A stretch of DNA of 64,000 nt, taken from contig NZ_BMMU01000001.1 in the NCBI RefSeq assembly GCF_014646095.1, positions 248,001 to 312,000 on the forward strand, read 5' to 3'. The position numbers were made by a program, and so were the translations under genes. The notes below the pieces were generated by a model. That model searched no databases and was not told the origin of the DNA. It saw only the letters and a program-made list of their open reading frames with translations. The DNA comes from Streptomyces lacrimifluminis. GTDB lineage: Bacteria; Actinomycetota; Actinomycetes; Streptomycetales; Streptomycetaceae. Shown piece by piece: positions 8,396-16,798 of this stretch (positions are counted from its first letter, which is position 1; each line of letters opens with the position of its first letter).

Positions 8396-9276
8396 ACCAG
8401 TCCACCTTCGACCTGGAAGCCGCCGCAGGGACGATACGCACCTGGCTCGACGAGGCCGACCGCGTCCTGATCACCGCCGGGGCCGGACTCAGCGCCGCCG
8501 CCGGATACGACTACGGCGACGAAGACCGCTTCCGGGAACTCTTCCCCGCCCTGCACCGCCTCGGCCTGCGCTCCCGCTACCTGGTCGGCGTCCCCCTGCC
8601 GCCCGAGCTGTGGTGGGGCTACTGGGCCGTCCACATCGACGACATCCGCTTCTCCTCGGGCCCCAACCCCCTTTACCGGCAGCTGAGTTCCCTGGTCGGC
8701 GACAAGGACCACTGGGTGATGACGTCCAACGTGGACGCCCTCTTCGCGCGCAACGGCTTCGACCCCGACCGGATCTTCACCCCGCAGGGCGACTACGGCC
8801 GCTACCAGTGCTCGACCCCCTGCACCCCGACCACCTACGACAGCCGTCCCCTCGTCGAGCAGCTCCTCGCCACGTACGACCCGGCAACCGGCGCTGTCAC
8901 CGGCCCCCTGCCCAGCTGTCCGAACTGCGGCGGCGAGGTCGAGATCAACGTCCGCATCGGCCCCGAGTTCGTCGACGCCCCCCATCTCCCCGCGGGCCGC
9001 CGCCTCGACGACTGGCTGGGAACCGCCACCGCCGACACCCGGCTGCTCATCCTCGAGTTCGGCGCCGGATTCAACACCCCCGGCGTCGTCCGATGGCCGG
9101 GGGAACACCTCACCCGCCATTTCCCCCACGCACGCCTCGTACGCGTCAACCCCACCCACCCCGAAACCCCCGCCGGCCTCGAAGGCCGGACTCTGCCCGT
9201 CCCCGTCGGGGCCGACCACCTGCTCGACGCACTCACCGTGCCGCACCCGGCACCCGACCCTACGGTGGCACCATGA
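8392..9276 (+). CDS. Class M sirtuin (SirTM), NAD-dependent protein ADP-ribosyltransferase
   Basis: A 294-residue Rossmann-fold sirtuin. It has [12 protein letters not shown] (30-41), the class [14 protein letters not shown] with Asn113, and [10 protein letters not shown] with Gln132 in place of the deacetylase histidine. Zinc cysteines are Cys140/Cys144 and Cys176/Cys179 (CPNC). Characterised SirTMs use NAD to mono-ADP-ribosylate a lipoylated GcvH-like carrier rather than deacylate; no such carrier is encoded nearby, so the target is unknown. The ATG overlaps the macrodomain stop and its own stop overlaps the next gene start, so macrodomain, SirTM and NTF2-like protein should be made as one coupled set. 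Confidence 0.92.
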   Translation: MNQSTFDLEAAAGTIRTWLDEADRVLITAGAGLSAAAGYDYGDEDRFRELFPALHRLGLRSRYLVGVPLPPELWWGYWAVHIDDIRFSSGPNPLYRQLSSLVGDKDHWVMTSNVDALFARNGFDPDRIFTPQGDYGRYQCSTPCTPTTYDSRPLVEQLLATYDPATGAVTGPLPSCPNCGGEVEINVRIGPEFVDAPHLPAGRRLDDWLGTATADTRLLILEFGAGFNTPGVVRWPGEHLTRHFPHARLVRVNPTHPETPAGLEGRTLPVPVGADHLLDALTVPHPAPDPTVAP

Positions 9277-9701
9277 GCGACCCGGAAACGAACGCGAAAA
9301 CGAACGCGGGAGAGAACGCGGAAACGAACGCGGAGAAGAACAAGGCCACGGCTCAGGCGTTCTACGACCTGATGTTCAACCAGTGCCGCCCCGCCGAGGC
9401 CATCGACCAGTACGCCGGAGACACCTACACCCAGCACAACCCACACGTCGGCGACGGCAAGCAGCCGTTCATCGACTACTTCGAGCGCATGGCCGCCGAG
9501 TACCCGGGCAAGCGCGTGGAGGTCAAGCGCGCCTTCGCCGAAGGCGACCACGTGATCCTGCACTGCCACCAGACCTGGCCCGACGAGGAGTACGCCGGCA
9601 TCGACATCTTCCGTTTCGACGCGGACGGCAGGATCGTCGAACACTGGGACGTCCTCCAGGTGATCCCGCCCACCTCGAAGAACGACAACACGATGTTCTG
9701 A
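9273..9701 (+). CDS. NTF2-like (SnoaL-type) protein coupled to SirTM
   Basis: A 142-residue single NTF2-like domain (about 25-135) after an unusual Asn/Lys/Glu/Thr-rich N-terminus built from repeats such as [18 protein letters not shown], encoded by near-repeats of a 6-12 nt unit. It shares YTQHNP and [12 protein letters not shown] with the double NTF2-like protein at 6188-6949, so the two are paralogues. The 4-nt overlap with the SirTM stop indicates coupling. Plausible roles are binding or hydrolysing a small metabolite linked to the ADP-ribosylation cycle, but nothing in the sequence proves this. The repeats leave the exact folded start uncertain. Confidence 0.85.
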   Translation: MSDPETNAKTNAGENAETNAEKNKATAQAFYDLMFNQCRPAEAIDQYAGDTYTQHNPHVGDGKQPFIDYFERMAAEYPGKRVEVKRAFAEGDHVILHCHQTWPDEEYAGIDIFRFDADGRIVEHWDVLQVIPPTSKNDNTMF

Positions 9702-9838
9702 CCATCGCCTGGCGCGGCGTGGCGCACCGCTACGGTCACGCGATCACCCCTGCCGGGCAGACCGGGCAGACCGGGCCTGTCGGTGCGGCAAGGGTGGCCG
9801 CAGCCGGGGTTGTCAGACCCTGGCTCTACGGTTCCTTC

Positions 9839-10693
9839 ATGACTCCTGAGCTGCGGGACACGTTAAGTCCCTTCCGTGACAAGGCGATTGCGCAGGGCGT
9901 TCCGGCCGGCGAGGTGGAGCGGTGGTTGGACTCCGCTCGCCCTTGCGCGACCCTGTCGCAGGGCGGGGGAGGGCCGGTCGTGGGCATGTTCGGCGGCCCC
10001 TTGATGCTGCCCGCCGACACCCCGACCCCCGTTTTCCCCTTCGTCGCCTCCATCGACCTCGCGGCACTGCCCGACGGCGCGACGGATCTCTCCCTGCCTC
10101 CCGACGGCCACCTGCTGCTGTTCGCCTTCCCCGACGACGACGGTGATCTCGTCAACATCGGGGAAGTCGTGTACGTCCCCGTCGGCGCGGCCACGGAGGA
10201 ACGGGACAAGAACTCAGGGTTCTGGTTCGAGATCGACGAGTACCGGGAGATGGTCGAGGCGTTTCCCCGGGGTCGGCTACGGGCAACGACCAATGCCTCC
10301 CTGCCCTGCCACCACGCGGTCCAGGTCTCCGGGAACACGCACACCGTGCCGCTCCCCGGGCATCCCCGTTCCAGAAAACTGGCCGAGCTGTGGGAGCAGA
10401 CACGCGGTGACATCGTCACCGGGGGGCCTCTCCAGATCGGTGGATACGCCTCGGAGGAGGCCGTCCATCTCGACCCGGTCAGCAGCGTCGTGGAGTGCGC
10501 GGTGAAGACGGCGGAGGCGCGTGACTGGGGAGGAGAGATGTCGGGTGCCGTCGAGGACTGGGTGCTGCTGGCGGACTGGAACCCCCGAATCGAGGGCAGG
10601 GAGGGCGCCGTCGTCCACTGGGCGATCCAACGCGAGGATCTGACCGCGCGACGCTTCGACCGCACGGTTGCCACCGTCTTCTGGAATCCGTGA
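9839..10693 (+). CDS. DUF1963 (YwqG-like) protein with a TTA codon
   Basis: A 284-residue soluble protein of the DUF1963/YwqG type, with FGGPLMLP, a central DGHLLLFAFPDDDGDL strand pair, HPRSRKLAELW and the closing IQREDLTARRFDRT strand. Members are beta-rich and functionally uncharacterised. Codon 9 is TTA (9863-9865), the leucine codon read by the bldA tRNA, so expression may be limited to development or stationary phase. The ATG at 9839 begins the family-like sequence; longer open sequence upstream overlaps the previous gene. It lies 137 nt after the NTF2-like gene and is probably a separate transcription unit. Confidence 0.75.
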   Translation: MTPELRDTLSPFRDKAIAQGVPAGEVERWLDSARPCATLSQGGGGPVVGMFGGPLMLPADTPTPVFPFVASIDLAALPDGATDLSLPPDGHLLLFAFPDDDGDLVNIGEVVYVPVGAATEERDKNSGFWFEIDEYREMVEAFPRGRLRATTNASLPCHHAVQVSGNTHTVPLPGHPRSRKLAELWEQTRGDIVTGGPLQIGGYASEEAVHLDPVSSVVECAVKTAEARDWGGEMSGAVEDWVLLADWNPRIEGREGAVVHWAIQREDLTARRFDRTVATVFWNP

Positions 10694-10823
10694 CAGCGGG
10701 TTCCGTCTGCGCCGACCACAACGCCACTTGGCCTGCCGTGGCGGTCCGCTGTACGCGGCGCGGAGTGTCCACGCCAGGGCTGACCGACTGACCAGCAATT
10801 CAGCAGGGAGGCCGCGTCGGCTG

Positions 10824-11155
10824 TCAGGCCATCAGTTGGTCGGCCTTGTGGCTCAGTTGCTCGGCTGCGGCCGTTCCACGGAAGCGGTTCAGGCGCACGC
10901 ATGTCCTCGACGGCGCCGTGGACCCTCGCGGAGCGAATGCCGTCCGCGCAGTCGAGGAACTCGTTCCACGTAGACAGGGCACCGTCCATGTCGCCTTGCC
11001 GCAGGCGCGCGCCGACCAGGCCGGCGAGGACGATGGCGCGGGTGCGGCGCCTGTCCAGACCATGGATCTCCAGGGCGAGGTGCAGGTGTTCCTCAGCCGC
11101 ATCGAGGTCGCCGAGGCGGGAGAGGATCATGCCGGATTCGTGCGCGGTCGAGATC
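10824..11155 (-). pseudogene. C-terminal fragment of a TPR-type (XRE-family) regulator, frameshifted
   Basis: Minus-strand sequence reads ILSRLGDLDAAEEHL ... GLDRRRTRAIVLAGLVGARL, then NEFLDCADGIRSARVHGAVEDMR, typical of the TPR tail of Streptomyces XRE/TPR regulators. After VEDMR the frame shifts and continues in another frame as RLNRFRGTAAAEQLSHK to a stop at 10824, the normal family end. The shift fits loss of one GC dinucleotide from a GCGCGC run near 10892-10899. The N-terminal DNA-binding part is missing beyond about 11155, where an unrelated plus-strand fragment begins. Confidence 0.65.
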
Positions 11156-11158
11156 CTG

Positions 11159-11491
11159 GACGCCGGCCAGATCACGGCGATGCGCGACTTGGCGGTCCGG
11201 TTCCTCAACGAATCGTCGTTGCCGCGCTACGAGACCGTGCAGTCCTTCGGACATGCCTTCCACCGCGATCTGTGGCGGCTGATCCCACGCATCGAACAGC
11301 TCGCCGGACACCTTCCTGACGAGGATGTGCCGGCGAACGTGGCGCTGGCCGGTGTCGCCGAGGCCCGACGTCGGCTCGACGAGATCGAACGCGCGGGACT
11401 GACCGGCGAGTTCGAGCGCGTCAAGCGGCTCGGGCGTTCCGTCGTGGCCCTCTGTGACCACCACGAGAACCTCACCGGGGCGGCGTCGTGA
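11159..11491 (+). pseudogene. C-terminal fragment of a DUF6415-type protein
   Basis: From about 11159 the plus strand encodes DAGQITAMRDLAVRFL, then HAFHRDLWRLIPRIEQLAGHLP, NVALAGVAEARRRLDEIE and RSVVALCDHHENLTGAAS before the stop. This resembles the small Streptomyces DUF6415 family found near XRE regulators. The preceding bases belong, on the other strand, to the TPR fragment, so the 5' part has been replaced. In-frame ATGs at 11129 or 11180 could still start a short product, so a shortened but expressed protein cannot be excluded. Confidence 0.5.
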
Positions 11492-11499
11492 CGGCGTGC

Positions 11500-12894
11500 C
11501 TACATCCGGCTCAGCGAGGCCGCCGCGAACAGCACGTCCCTGATCGCCTCCCTGTCGCCGTCCTGGCCTGCCGCCGCTTCCTCCGGGGATACGTGGCCCG
11601 CCGCCAGTTGGCAGAACTCCACGCCGTCCAGGGCCACATGGGCGACCTCGTGGGCGGACGAGGCGAGCGCGGCCGGGGAGTCCAGGGAGATCAGCCATTC
11701 GCCGCCGCCGGAGCCCTCGATCTCCAGGCGGAGGCTGCGGCCCGGTTCGCCGGCCGGGACCAGGTGGCGGGTCGTCCGGTTCGGTGCGGCCAGGCCCGCC
11801 AGACGGCGGGCGGCCAGCGCTTCCGGGAGCATGCGGGCCGCCAGGTCGATCATGCCGTGGAGGTGGCGCGGGGCCGGGGGCTCGTAGGGGTAGTCGACCG
11901 CGTCGGCGATGTCGCCCGCGTGCACCCAGCACTCGAAGGCACGGTCCAACATCGCGTCGCGCAGCGGCAGTTCGAAGTCGCCGTACGAGATCGGCAGCTT
12001 GCCCGAACCTCCCCCACGCTCGGCCTCGCCCGCGCGGGAGGTACTCCCGACCGCGAACGACACGTGCCGGACGATGCCATGGCTCTGCTCCCGCCACGGC
12101 ACCCGTACGGAACGGGTGGGCGGGAAGTACGAGGCACGCCAGTACGCCTCCGTACGGGACGCGGGATTCGGCGCGACCGGTGTCCCCTGCCCGCCGGTCA
12201 CCGGGTCGTCGAGGCCCAGTGCGACCGCGACCAGGCCGTCCACGCTCAGCAGGTGCGCGATGACACCGGCGACCGTCGTACGGCGCGTCGTCTGCTCGTC
12301 GTCCTCGAACCAGCGCAGCCGTACGGGCGCGTGCCACTCGGAGTCGCCGAAGTCCTGGAGCAGGGCGTCGAGGCGGGCGGTCTCCGCGTCGTACGGGGCC
12401 GCCCACTCCGGTACCGGGATGCGCGGCGGGCGCCGGTCGAGGCAGCTCTCCAGGACGCGGGTGCGCAGGGTCGGATCCAGGTCGAGGGGCTCCGGGCGCT
12501 GGAGCAGCTCGACCGCCTCGCGCAGCCGCCGCGCCTCGTCGGCGCAGGCACCGCACTCCCCGAGGTGCTCCTCGACGGCCAGTGTCTCCTCCGGCGCACA
12601 GGCGGCCAGCGCCCACGCCCCCAGCAGCGACCTCAGCACGTCGTGTTCCAGGACCAGCGGTACGAGGGGTGCGGCGGGCGCGGGGGGCTCCGGCGCGGGC
12701 AGGGGGAGCCCCGTGTCCTCGACCGAGGAACGCGGCAGCGGTATGCGGGGCGAGCCGTCGCCCGCGCGCCCGGCGGTGCCGGGTTCCGGGCCCTTGCCGT
12801 CGCCGTCGCTGTCACCGGCGCCGTCGTCGGGGCCGCGGGGGCCGTACCCCTCGTGCTTCTCCCAGTCCCCGTCCTCGTGTCCCGCGCCGCTCAC
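11500..12894 (-). CDS. Zinc-finger anti-sigma factor fused to an MDMPI-type domain
   Basis: A 464-residue protein with an acidic Pro/Gly-rich leader (1-80), a zf-HC2/ZAS motif (His110, Cys114, Cys117 in HLGECGAC) and then a maleylpyruvate-isomerase/mycothiol-dependent (MDMPI) fold (about 165-460; TVAGVIAHLLSVDG, ECWVHAGDIADAVDYPY). ZAS proteins hold an ECF sigma factor and often release it on thiol oxidation; MDMPI domains bind mycothiol or divalent metal in other proteins. It has no membrane segment, so it should act in the cytoplasm. The GTG start overlaps the stop of the sigma gene (GTGA), firmly pairing the two. Confidence 0.88.
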   Translation of the reverse strand: MSGAGHEDGDWEKHEGYGPRGPDDGAGDSDGDGKGPEPGTAGRAGDGSPRIPLPRSSVEDTGLPLPAPEPPAPAAPLVPLVLEHDVLRSLLGAWALAACAPEETLAVEEHLGECGACADEARRLREAVELLQRPEPLDLDPTLRTRVLESCLDRRPPRIPVPEWAAPYDAETARLDALLQDFGDSEWHAPVRLRWFEDDEQTTRRTTVAGVIAHLLSVDGLVAVALGLDDPVTGGQGTPVAPNPASRTEAYWRASYFPPTRSVRVPWREQSHGIVRHVSFAVGSTSRAGEAERGGGSGKLPISYGDFELPLRDAMLDRAFECWVHAGDIADAVDYPYEPPAPRHLHGMIDLAARMLPEALAARRLAGLAAPNRTTRHLVPAGEPGRSLRLEIEGSGGGEWLISLDSPAALASSAHEVAHVALDGVEFCQLAAGHVSPEEAAAGQDGDREAIRDVLFAAASLSRM

Positions 12895-13523
12895 ACCGCA
12901 CCCCCGTGTTCGGGGGGTGCCCCCGGTGTGCCGGTGTCGTGGGCCGTGGACAGGAGCTGGAGGCCGAGGCGGAGGCGCCGGCGGGCCTCGGCCTCCGTGA
13001 CGCCCAGGTCGGCGGCGGTCTGGCGGTAGTCGCGCCGTTGGAAGTACGCGAGCTCCAGGGCGGCGCGCAGTGGGGCGGGCATCGACGTCACGATGTAGTC
13101 GGCGCGGGCGGCGACGGAGGCGCGGCGGACCCTGCGCTCCAGTTCCTCCATGGAGCCGGGGGAGCCCGTGGGGCCGGCATACGCGTTGTCCGGGGCGTCC
13201 GGGCTGTCCGGGTCGCTGTGAACCAGTGCTGCCGTCTCCTTCTGGCGCAGGCGCTGTACCGCGAGGCGGTGGGTCAGGGTGGCCACCCAGGAACGCAGGG
13301 GGCCCTGCTTGGGGTCGTAGGCGTCGGGGTGCTGCCAGACGTGGGCGAAGACCTCACGGGTGATGCGGTCGGCGGCCTGTTCGTCGGCGAGGACACGGTG
13401 GGCGAGGCCGTGCACGAGGGAGGCGAACCGGTCGTACAGCTCACCGAGCGCGGCTGCCTCGCCGCGCGCGAGCCGCTGCTGCATCTTGCGGTCCCAGCGG
13501 GGCGGTGTGTCCGTCTTCGGCAT
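12891..13523 (-). CDS. ECF-family RNA polymerase sigma factor
   Basis: A 210-residue sigma-70 family protein with region 2 (about 20-90; ALGELYDRFASLVHGLAHRV, then FAHVWQHPDAYD and SWVATLTHRLAVQRLR) and region 4 (about 140-200; MPAPLRAALELAYFQRRDYRQ, TAADLGVTEAEARRRLRLGL). It is translationally coupled to the downstream anti-sigma gene. From memory this matches the S. coelicolor sigma gene near SCO4409. The 420-nt upstream region is shared with a divergent STAS-domain gene and contains a 14-bp perfect palindrome at 13763-13776. Confidence 0.92.
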   Translation of the reverse strand: MPKTDTPPRWDRKMQQRLARGEAAALGELYDRFASLVHGLAHRVLADEQAADRITREVFAHVWQHPDAYDPKQGPLRSWVATLTHRLAVQRLRQKETAALVHSDPDSPDAPDNAYAGPTGSPGSMEELERRVRRASVAARADYIVTSMPAPLRAALELAYFQRRDYRQTAADLGVTEAEARRRLRLGLQLLSTAHDTGTPGAPPEHGGAV

Positions 13524-13762
13524 GCTGCCCCTCACCCCCCGGTACGTCTCGGTCGCGTCAGTCGTGTCGGTCGTGCCCGTGCCGTGTTCCTGTCCAGGTC
13601 CGGCGCTCGTCCGGCGGTCGTCCGGTGATTGCCCACCCTTTCCTCGAATGTAGTCGGCCCCTCTGACAGCCCACTCCGCTTTGCGGCATTGTGCGCCTCC
13701 CGAAGGGCCTCGGATGGTAGAGAACCGACGGAGAACGACCGATCGCGACGTACTTTGCACCG

Positions 13763-13776
13763 CTTTCGATCGAAAG
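13763..13776. promoter_or_regulatory. 14-bp perfect palindrome in a 420-nt divergent promoter region
   Basis: CTTTCGATCGAAAG lies between the divergent ECF sigma and STAS genes. The rest of the non-coding interval 13524-13943 shows no gene. The palindrome is AT-richer than its surroundings and is a candidate operator for one or both genes. Confidence 0.4.
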
Positions 13777-13943
13777 AGATCGTTGGTGACCGAAACAAGT
13801 ACCCTGCAAACCGCTGACAAGTCTCTTGCGGTCCGGGCCGACTCGATGTGCGGTGTTTGATGGCATGGCTGTTGGGCAGCCGCGTCGACAGGAAGCGTAG
13901 GTCGAGGTTCCGTTTCTGCCGGACAAGTCGGACGAGGGGCCTC

Positions 13944-14345
13944 ATGGTGGCGTTCAAGGTGACCGACGGCGAGCGAGGCGGCTGGACCGTGCTCCAGGTG
14001 TCCGGAGAGATGGACCTGGTCACCTCGCCGGAGGTGAGACAGTGGGTGCACGACGCCGTTGCCGACGGCCGTCACCGTGTCGTTCTCGACCTCTCCGAGG
14101 TCGTCTTCTGCGATTCCAGCGGCGTCGGCGTGCTCATCGCCACCCGTCGGCTGATGCGCTCCTGCCAGGGGCACCTGCGTCTGATCCTGCCCGCGCAGGG
14201 GGCCGCGGAGGGCGCCCACGCCCACCACGTCAACCGGGTCCTCGGCGCCCTGGGAGTCCGTCGGCTCTTCGACGTCTACGCGGACGTCACCACGGCCGCC
14301 GACGAGACGGCGGCCCCGCTCCAGGCGGCATTGACGCGCGCGTGA
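13944..14345 (+). CDS. STAS-domain anti-sigma factor antagonist
   Basis: A 133-residue STAS protein. The sequence runs GGWTVLQVSGEMDLVTSPEVR, VVLDLSEVVFCDSSGVGVLI and NRVLGALGVRRLF, a canonical SpoIIAA/RsbV layout. Ser in the DSSGVG loop is the expected phosphorylation site for an RsbW-like kinase. The ATG at 13944 follows GAGGGG; open sequence further upstream is non-homologous. It is divergent from the ECF sigma operon. An RsbW-type ATP-binding gene lies at 20546-21085, a possible but unproven partner. Confidence 0.88.
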   Translation: MVAFKVTDGERGGWTVLQVSGEMDLVTSPEVRQWVHDAVADGRHRVVLDLSEVVFCDSSGVGVLIATRRLMRSCQGHLRLILPAQGAAEGAHAHHVNRVLGALGVRRLFDVYADVTTAADETAAPLQAALTRA

Positions 14346-14485
14346 GGGTCCGCCGCGCGCATGACCGGCCCCCACGCGCGCGTGACACCCTTGTCGCGGA
14401 ATTCCCCCGGTCCTGGCACAGGCGTCGCTATCCTGCCCCGGCCGTCACCCGCGCGTCGTACGCTCCGTGCGGGAAAGGCCTCGGC

Positions 14486-14515
14486 GCAGAGGTGAGACGC
14501 GCAGAGGTGAGACGC
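14486..14515. repeat. 15-bp tandem duplication upstream of the EF-hand gene
   Basis: GCAGAGGTGAGACGC occurs twice head to tail, followed by a degenerate third part. A second small repeat, GACGCAGACGTA, occurs at 14545-14556 and 14558-14569. Together they occupy the leader before the ATG at 14587. Confidence 0.7.
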
Positions 14516-14586
14516 AGAGACGAGTCGCAACGTAAAGCGTGTAAGACGCAGACGTAGGACGCAGACGTAAGGCAGGCCCGACAGAC

Positions 14587-15123
14587 ATGGTCAGTTCCGA
14601 GTACGAACGGAAGATCGCCGCCCGGTTCACCATCTTCGACCAGGACGGCAACGGCTACATCGACCGGGTGGACTTCAGCGTGGCGGCCAAGGCGCTGCTC
14701 GCCGAGTTCGGCACCCCCGCCCGGTCCGACAGGGGCCAGGCCCTCTACAGCGGCGCCGAGGCCTTCTGGCAGGGCATGGCGGGGATAGCGGACCGGGACG
14801 GCGATCAGCGGATCACCCGCGTCGAGTTCGTGAACGGCGCGGTGAAGCGGCTGCACGACAACCCCGGTCGGTTCGCCGAGATCGCCCGCCCCTTCCTGCA
14901 CGCTGCCCTGGCCGTCGCGGCCCCGGACGACGGCGGCACGGCGACCGTCGGCGACACCGAGCGCGTCCTCAAGGCCCTCGGCGTGCCCGAGGACATCGCC
15001 GCCACGGCCGCCGCGACGCTCGACACCGACGCCGACGGCCGGGTCGGCGAGACGGAGATCGTCGACGCGTTCGCCCGCTACTTCGACGTCTCCGACGCGG
15101 ACACCGGCGAGGACTCCGGCTGA
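14587..15123 (+). CDS. EF-hand calcium-binding protein (calerythrin-like)
   Basis: A 178-residue cytosolic protein with canonical EF-hand loops DQDGNGYID (about 18-26), DRDGDQRIT (about 74-82) and DTDADGRVG (about 148-156); a fourth, degenerate hand is likely between the last two. Size and spacing fit the calerythrin/sarcoplasmic-binding-protein type seen in actinomycetes, thought to buffer or sense calcium. The 3' end overlaps the convergent CoA-ligase gene by 46 nt, so both C-termini share DNA. It lies in the conserved core segment with the ECF and STAS genes. Confidence 0.9.
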   Translation: MVSSEYERKIAARFTIFDQDGNGYIDRVDFSVAAKALLAEFGTPARSDRGQALYSGAEAFWQGMAGIADRDGDQRITRVEFVNGAVKRLHDNPGRFAEIARPFLHAALAVAAPDDGGTATVGDTERVLKALGVPEDIAATAAATLDTDADGRVGETEIVDAFARYFDVSDADTGEDSG

Positions 15124-16646
15124 GGCGAGAACTCCGGCTCCGAGTAGCGCTCGCGCAGTTTGTACTTGAGCACCTTCCGCAGGGTCTCGTTGCGCGGAAG
15201 GGCGTCCACCACCTCCAGCCGCTCCGGCAGCTTGTGCACGGACAGCCCTTCCGCGCGCAGGAACGAGGCCAGCGCGGAGAGGGTCAACTCGCCGGCTCCT
15301 TCGGCCTGTTCCACCACCGCGCAGACCAACTCCCCGCGCTCAGCGTCCGGCAGTCCGACCACCGCCACATCGTCCACCGCCGGATGCGTGTGCAGCAGGT
15401 CCTCGATCTCCTTCGCCGAGATGTTCTCGCCCTTGCGGATGATGACGTCCTTGAGTCGCCCGGTGAGCACCAAGTGCCCGCTGCCGGTGAGGAATCCCAG
15501 GTCACCGGTGCGCAGAAAGCCGTCCTCGTCGAAGGCCTCGGCGGTCTGCGCGGGGTCCAGATAGCCCTGGCACACGGCCTCCCCCCGTAGCCGCACCTCG
15601 CCCTCCACCACCCGTATCTCCATCCCCTCCGGCGGACGCCCCTCCGTCGTCGCCAGGTTCTCGGCCGTGTCGTCCGGCGCCCCCATGGTGATCATCGGTA
15701 CTTCGGTCATCCCGTACCCGTGCGTGAGTTCCACCCCCATCTCCCGTACGACGGCGTGGTAGACCTCCGGCGGCTTCGGAGCCCCGCCGCCCGCGAGCAG
15801 CCGCAGGGACGGGATCACCGGGACGCCCGGCTGCTTGCGCTGCTCGGCGAGGAACATGGAGTAGAAGGCCGTCGAGCCGCCGGCCACGGTCACCCCGTGC
15901 TCGCGGTACCCCTCCAGCGCGTCCGGCAGTGCGAACTGCTCGAACATCACCGCCGGGAAGCCGTAGAGCAGGAGCATCACCGTGTAGTCGGGGCCGGCGA
16001 TATGGGCGTACGGAAAGGCCATCGAGCCCACGTCGGACTCGGTGAGCCGCAGCGCGTGCGCGAGACACGAGCCGCCGGCGATGAGCGAACGGTCCGTGTG
16101 GAGCACGCCCTTGGGGTCGGAGGTCGTGCCCGAGGTCCAGTAGATCCAGCGCACGGAGGTGCCGTCGGAGGGCGGGGGTGGCAGCAACGACGGTTCCGCG
16201 TCCGGGAGTTCGTCGCCGTCGTACGCCTGGAAGGTCCCCCTGGCGCCGAGCCGCCGCGCCATCTCCGTGTGGTCGAAGCCGCGCCACACGCCCGGCACCG
16301 CGAAGAACTCCGCCTTCGACTCCCGCAGCGCGAAGCCGACTTCACGGTCCCGGTAGAAGGGGATGACCGGCGACTGCACGGCGCCCAGGCGGGCCAGCGC
16401 GAAGGAGAGCAGGGCGGTCTCGATACGGGTGGGCAGCTGCCAGGCGACGACCGTGCCGGGGCGTACACCCCTCTCGTACAGGCCCGCCGCCACCCGTTCG
16501 GAGCGGGCGCGGAGTTCCCCGAAGGTGAGGGAGCGGTCGTCCTGGAGGAGGACGGGCCGGTCCGGGGTGAGTTCGGCGCGGCGGGCCACCAGTTCCCAGA
16601 GGGTACGGGCCGAACCCAGGGCGTGTGCGGTGTCGACGGCGTTCAC
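15078..16646 (-). CDS. AMP-forming acyl-CoA synthetase
   Basis: A 522-residue ANL-family ligase activating a carboxylic acid with ATP and CoA. Motifs in order are IYWTSGTTSDPKGVLHT (P-loop, about 167-185), LTHGYGMTEVP, FLRTGDLGF, RLKDVIIRKGENISAKEIE (hinge) and TLRKVLKYKLR with the catalytic lysine near the C-terminus. Closest in feel to cyclohexanecarboxylate or medium/long acyl-CoA ligases; substrate not decidable. The GTG at 16646 follows AGGGGG. Its promoter region contains the perfect palindrome at 16749-16763 shared with the divergent amidohydrolase operon. This is probably the entry enzyme for the regulon. Confidence 0.9.
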   Translation of the reverse strand: MNAVDTAHALGSARTLWELVARRAELTPDRPVLLQDDRSLTFGELRARSERVAAGLYERGVRPGTVVAWQLPTRIETALLSFALARLGAVQSPVIPFYRDREVGFALRESKAEFFAVPGVWRGFDHTEMARRLGARGTFQAYDGDELPDAEPSLLPPPPSDGTSVRWIYWTSGTTSDPKGVLHTDRSLIAGGSCLAHALRLTESDVGSMAFPYAHIAGPDYTVMLLLYGFPAVMFEQFALPDALEGYREHGVTVAGGSTAFYSMFLAEQRKQPGVPVIPSLRLLAGGGAPKPPEVYHAVVREMGVELTHGYGMTEVPMITMGAPDDTAENLATTEGRPPEGMEIRVVEGEVRLRGEAVCQGYLDPAQTAEAFDEDGFLRTGDLGFLTGSGHLVLTGRLKDVIIRKGENISAKEIEDLLHTHPAVDDVAVVGLPDAERGELVCAVVEQAEGAGELTLSALASFLRAEGLSVHKLPERLEVVDALPRNETLRKVLKYKLRERYSEPEFSPQPESSPVSASETSK

Positions 16647-16748
16647 GTTGCCCCCTGTAGCTGACGGGCCATCAGATCGTGCGGGGAGCGTAGGGCTTCA
16701 CGCCTTGTCGGTCCATAGGTGCGGGACTAACCTTCTAAGGGGCTGGAA

Positions 16749-16763
16749 CTGACGGTCCGTCAG
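16749..16763. promoter_or_regulatory. TetR-type operator copy 1
   Basis: CTGACGGTCCGTCAG is a perfect palindrome around a central T, 36 nt before the amidohydrolase start and about 100 nt before the divergent CoA-ligase start. It is the best copy of a motif found eight times at acyl-CoA genes in the window. Confidence 0.7.
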
Positions 16764-16798
16764 ATAATCATCACCAGCCGGCCAGGCGGAGGGGACCC

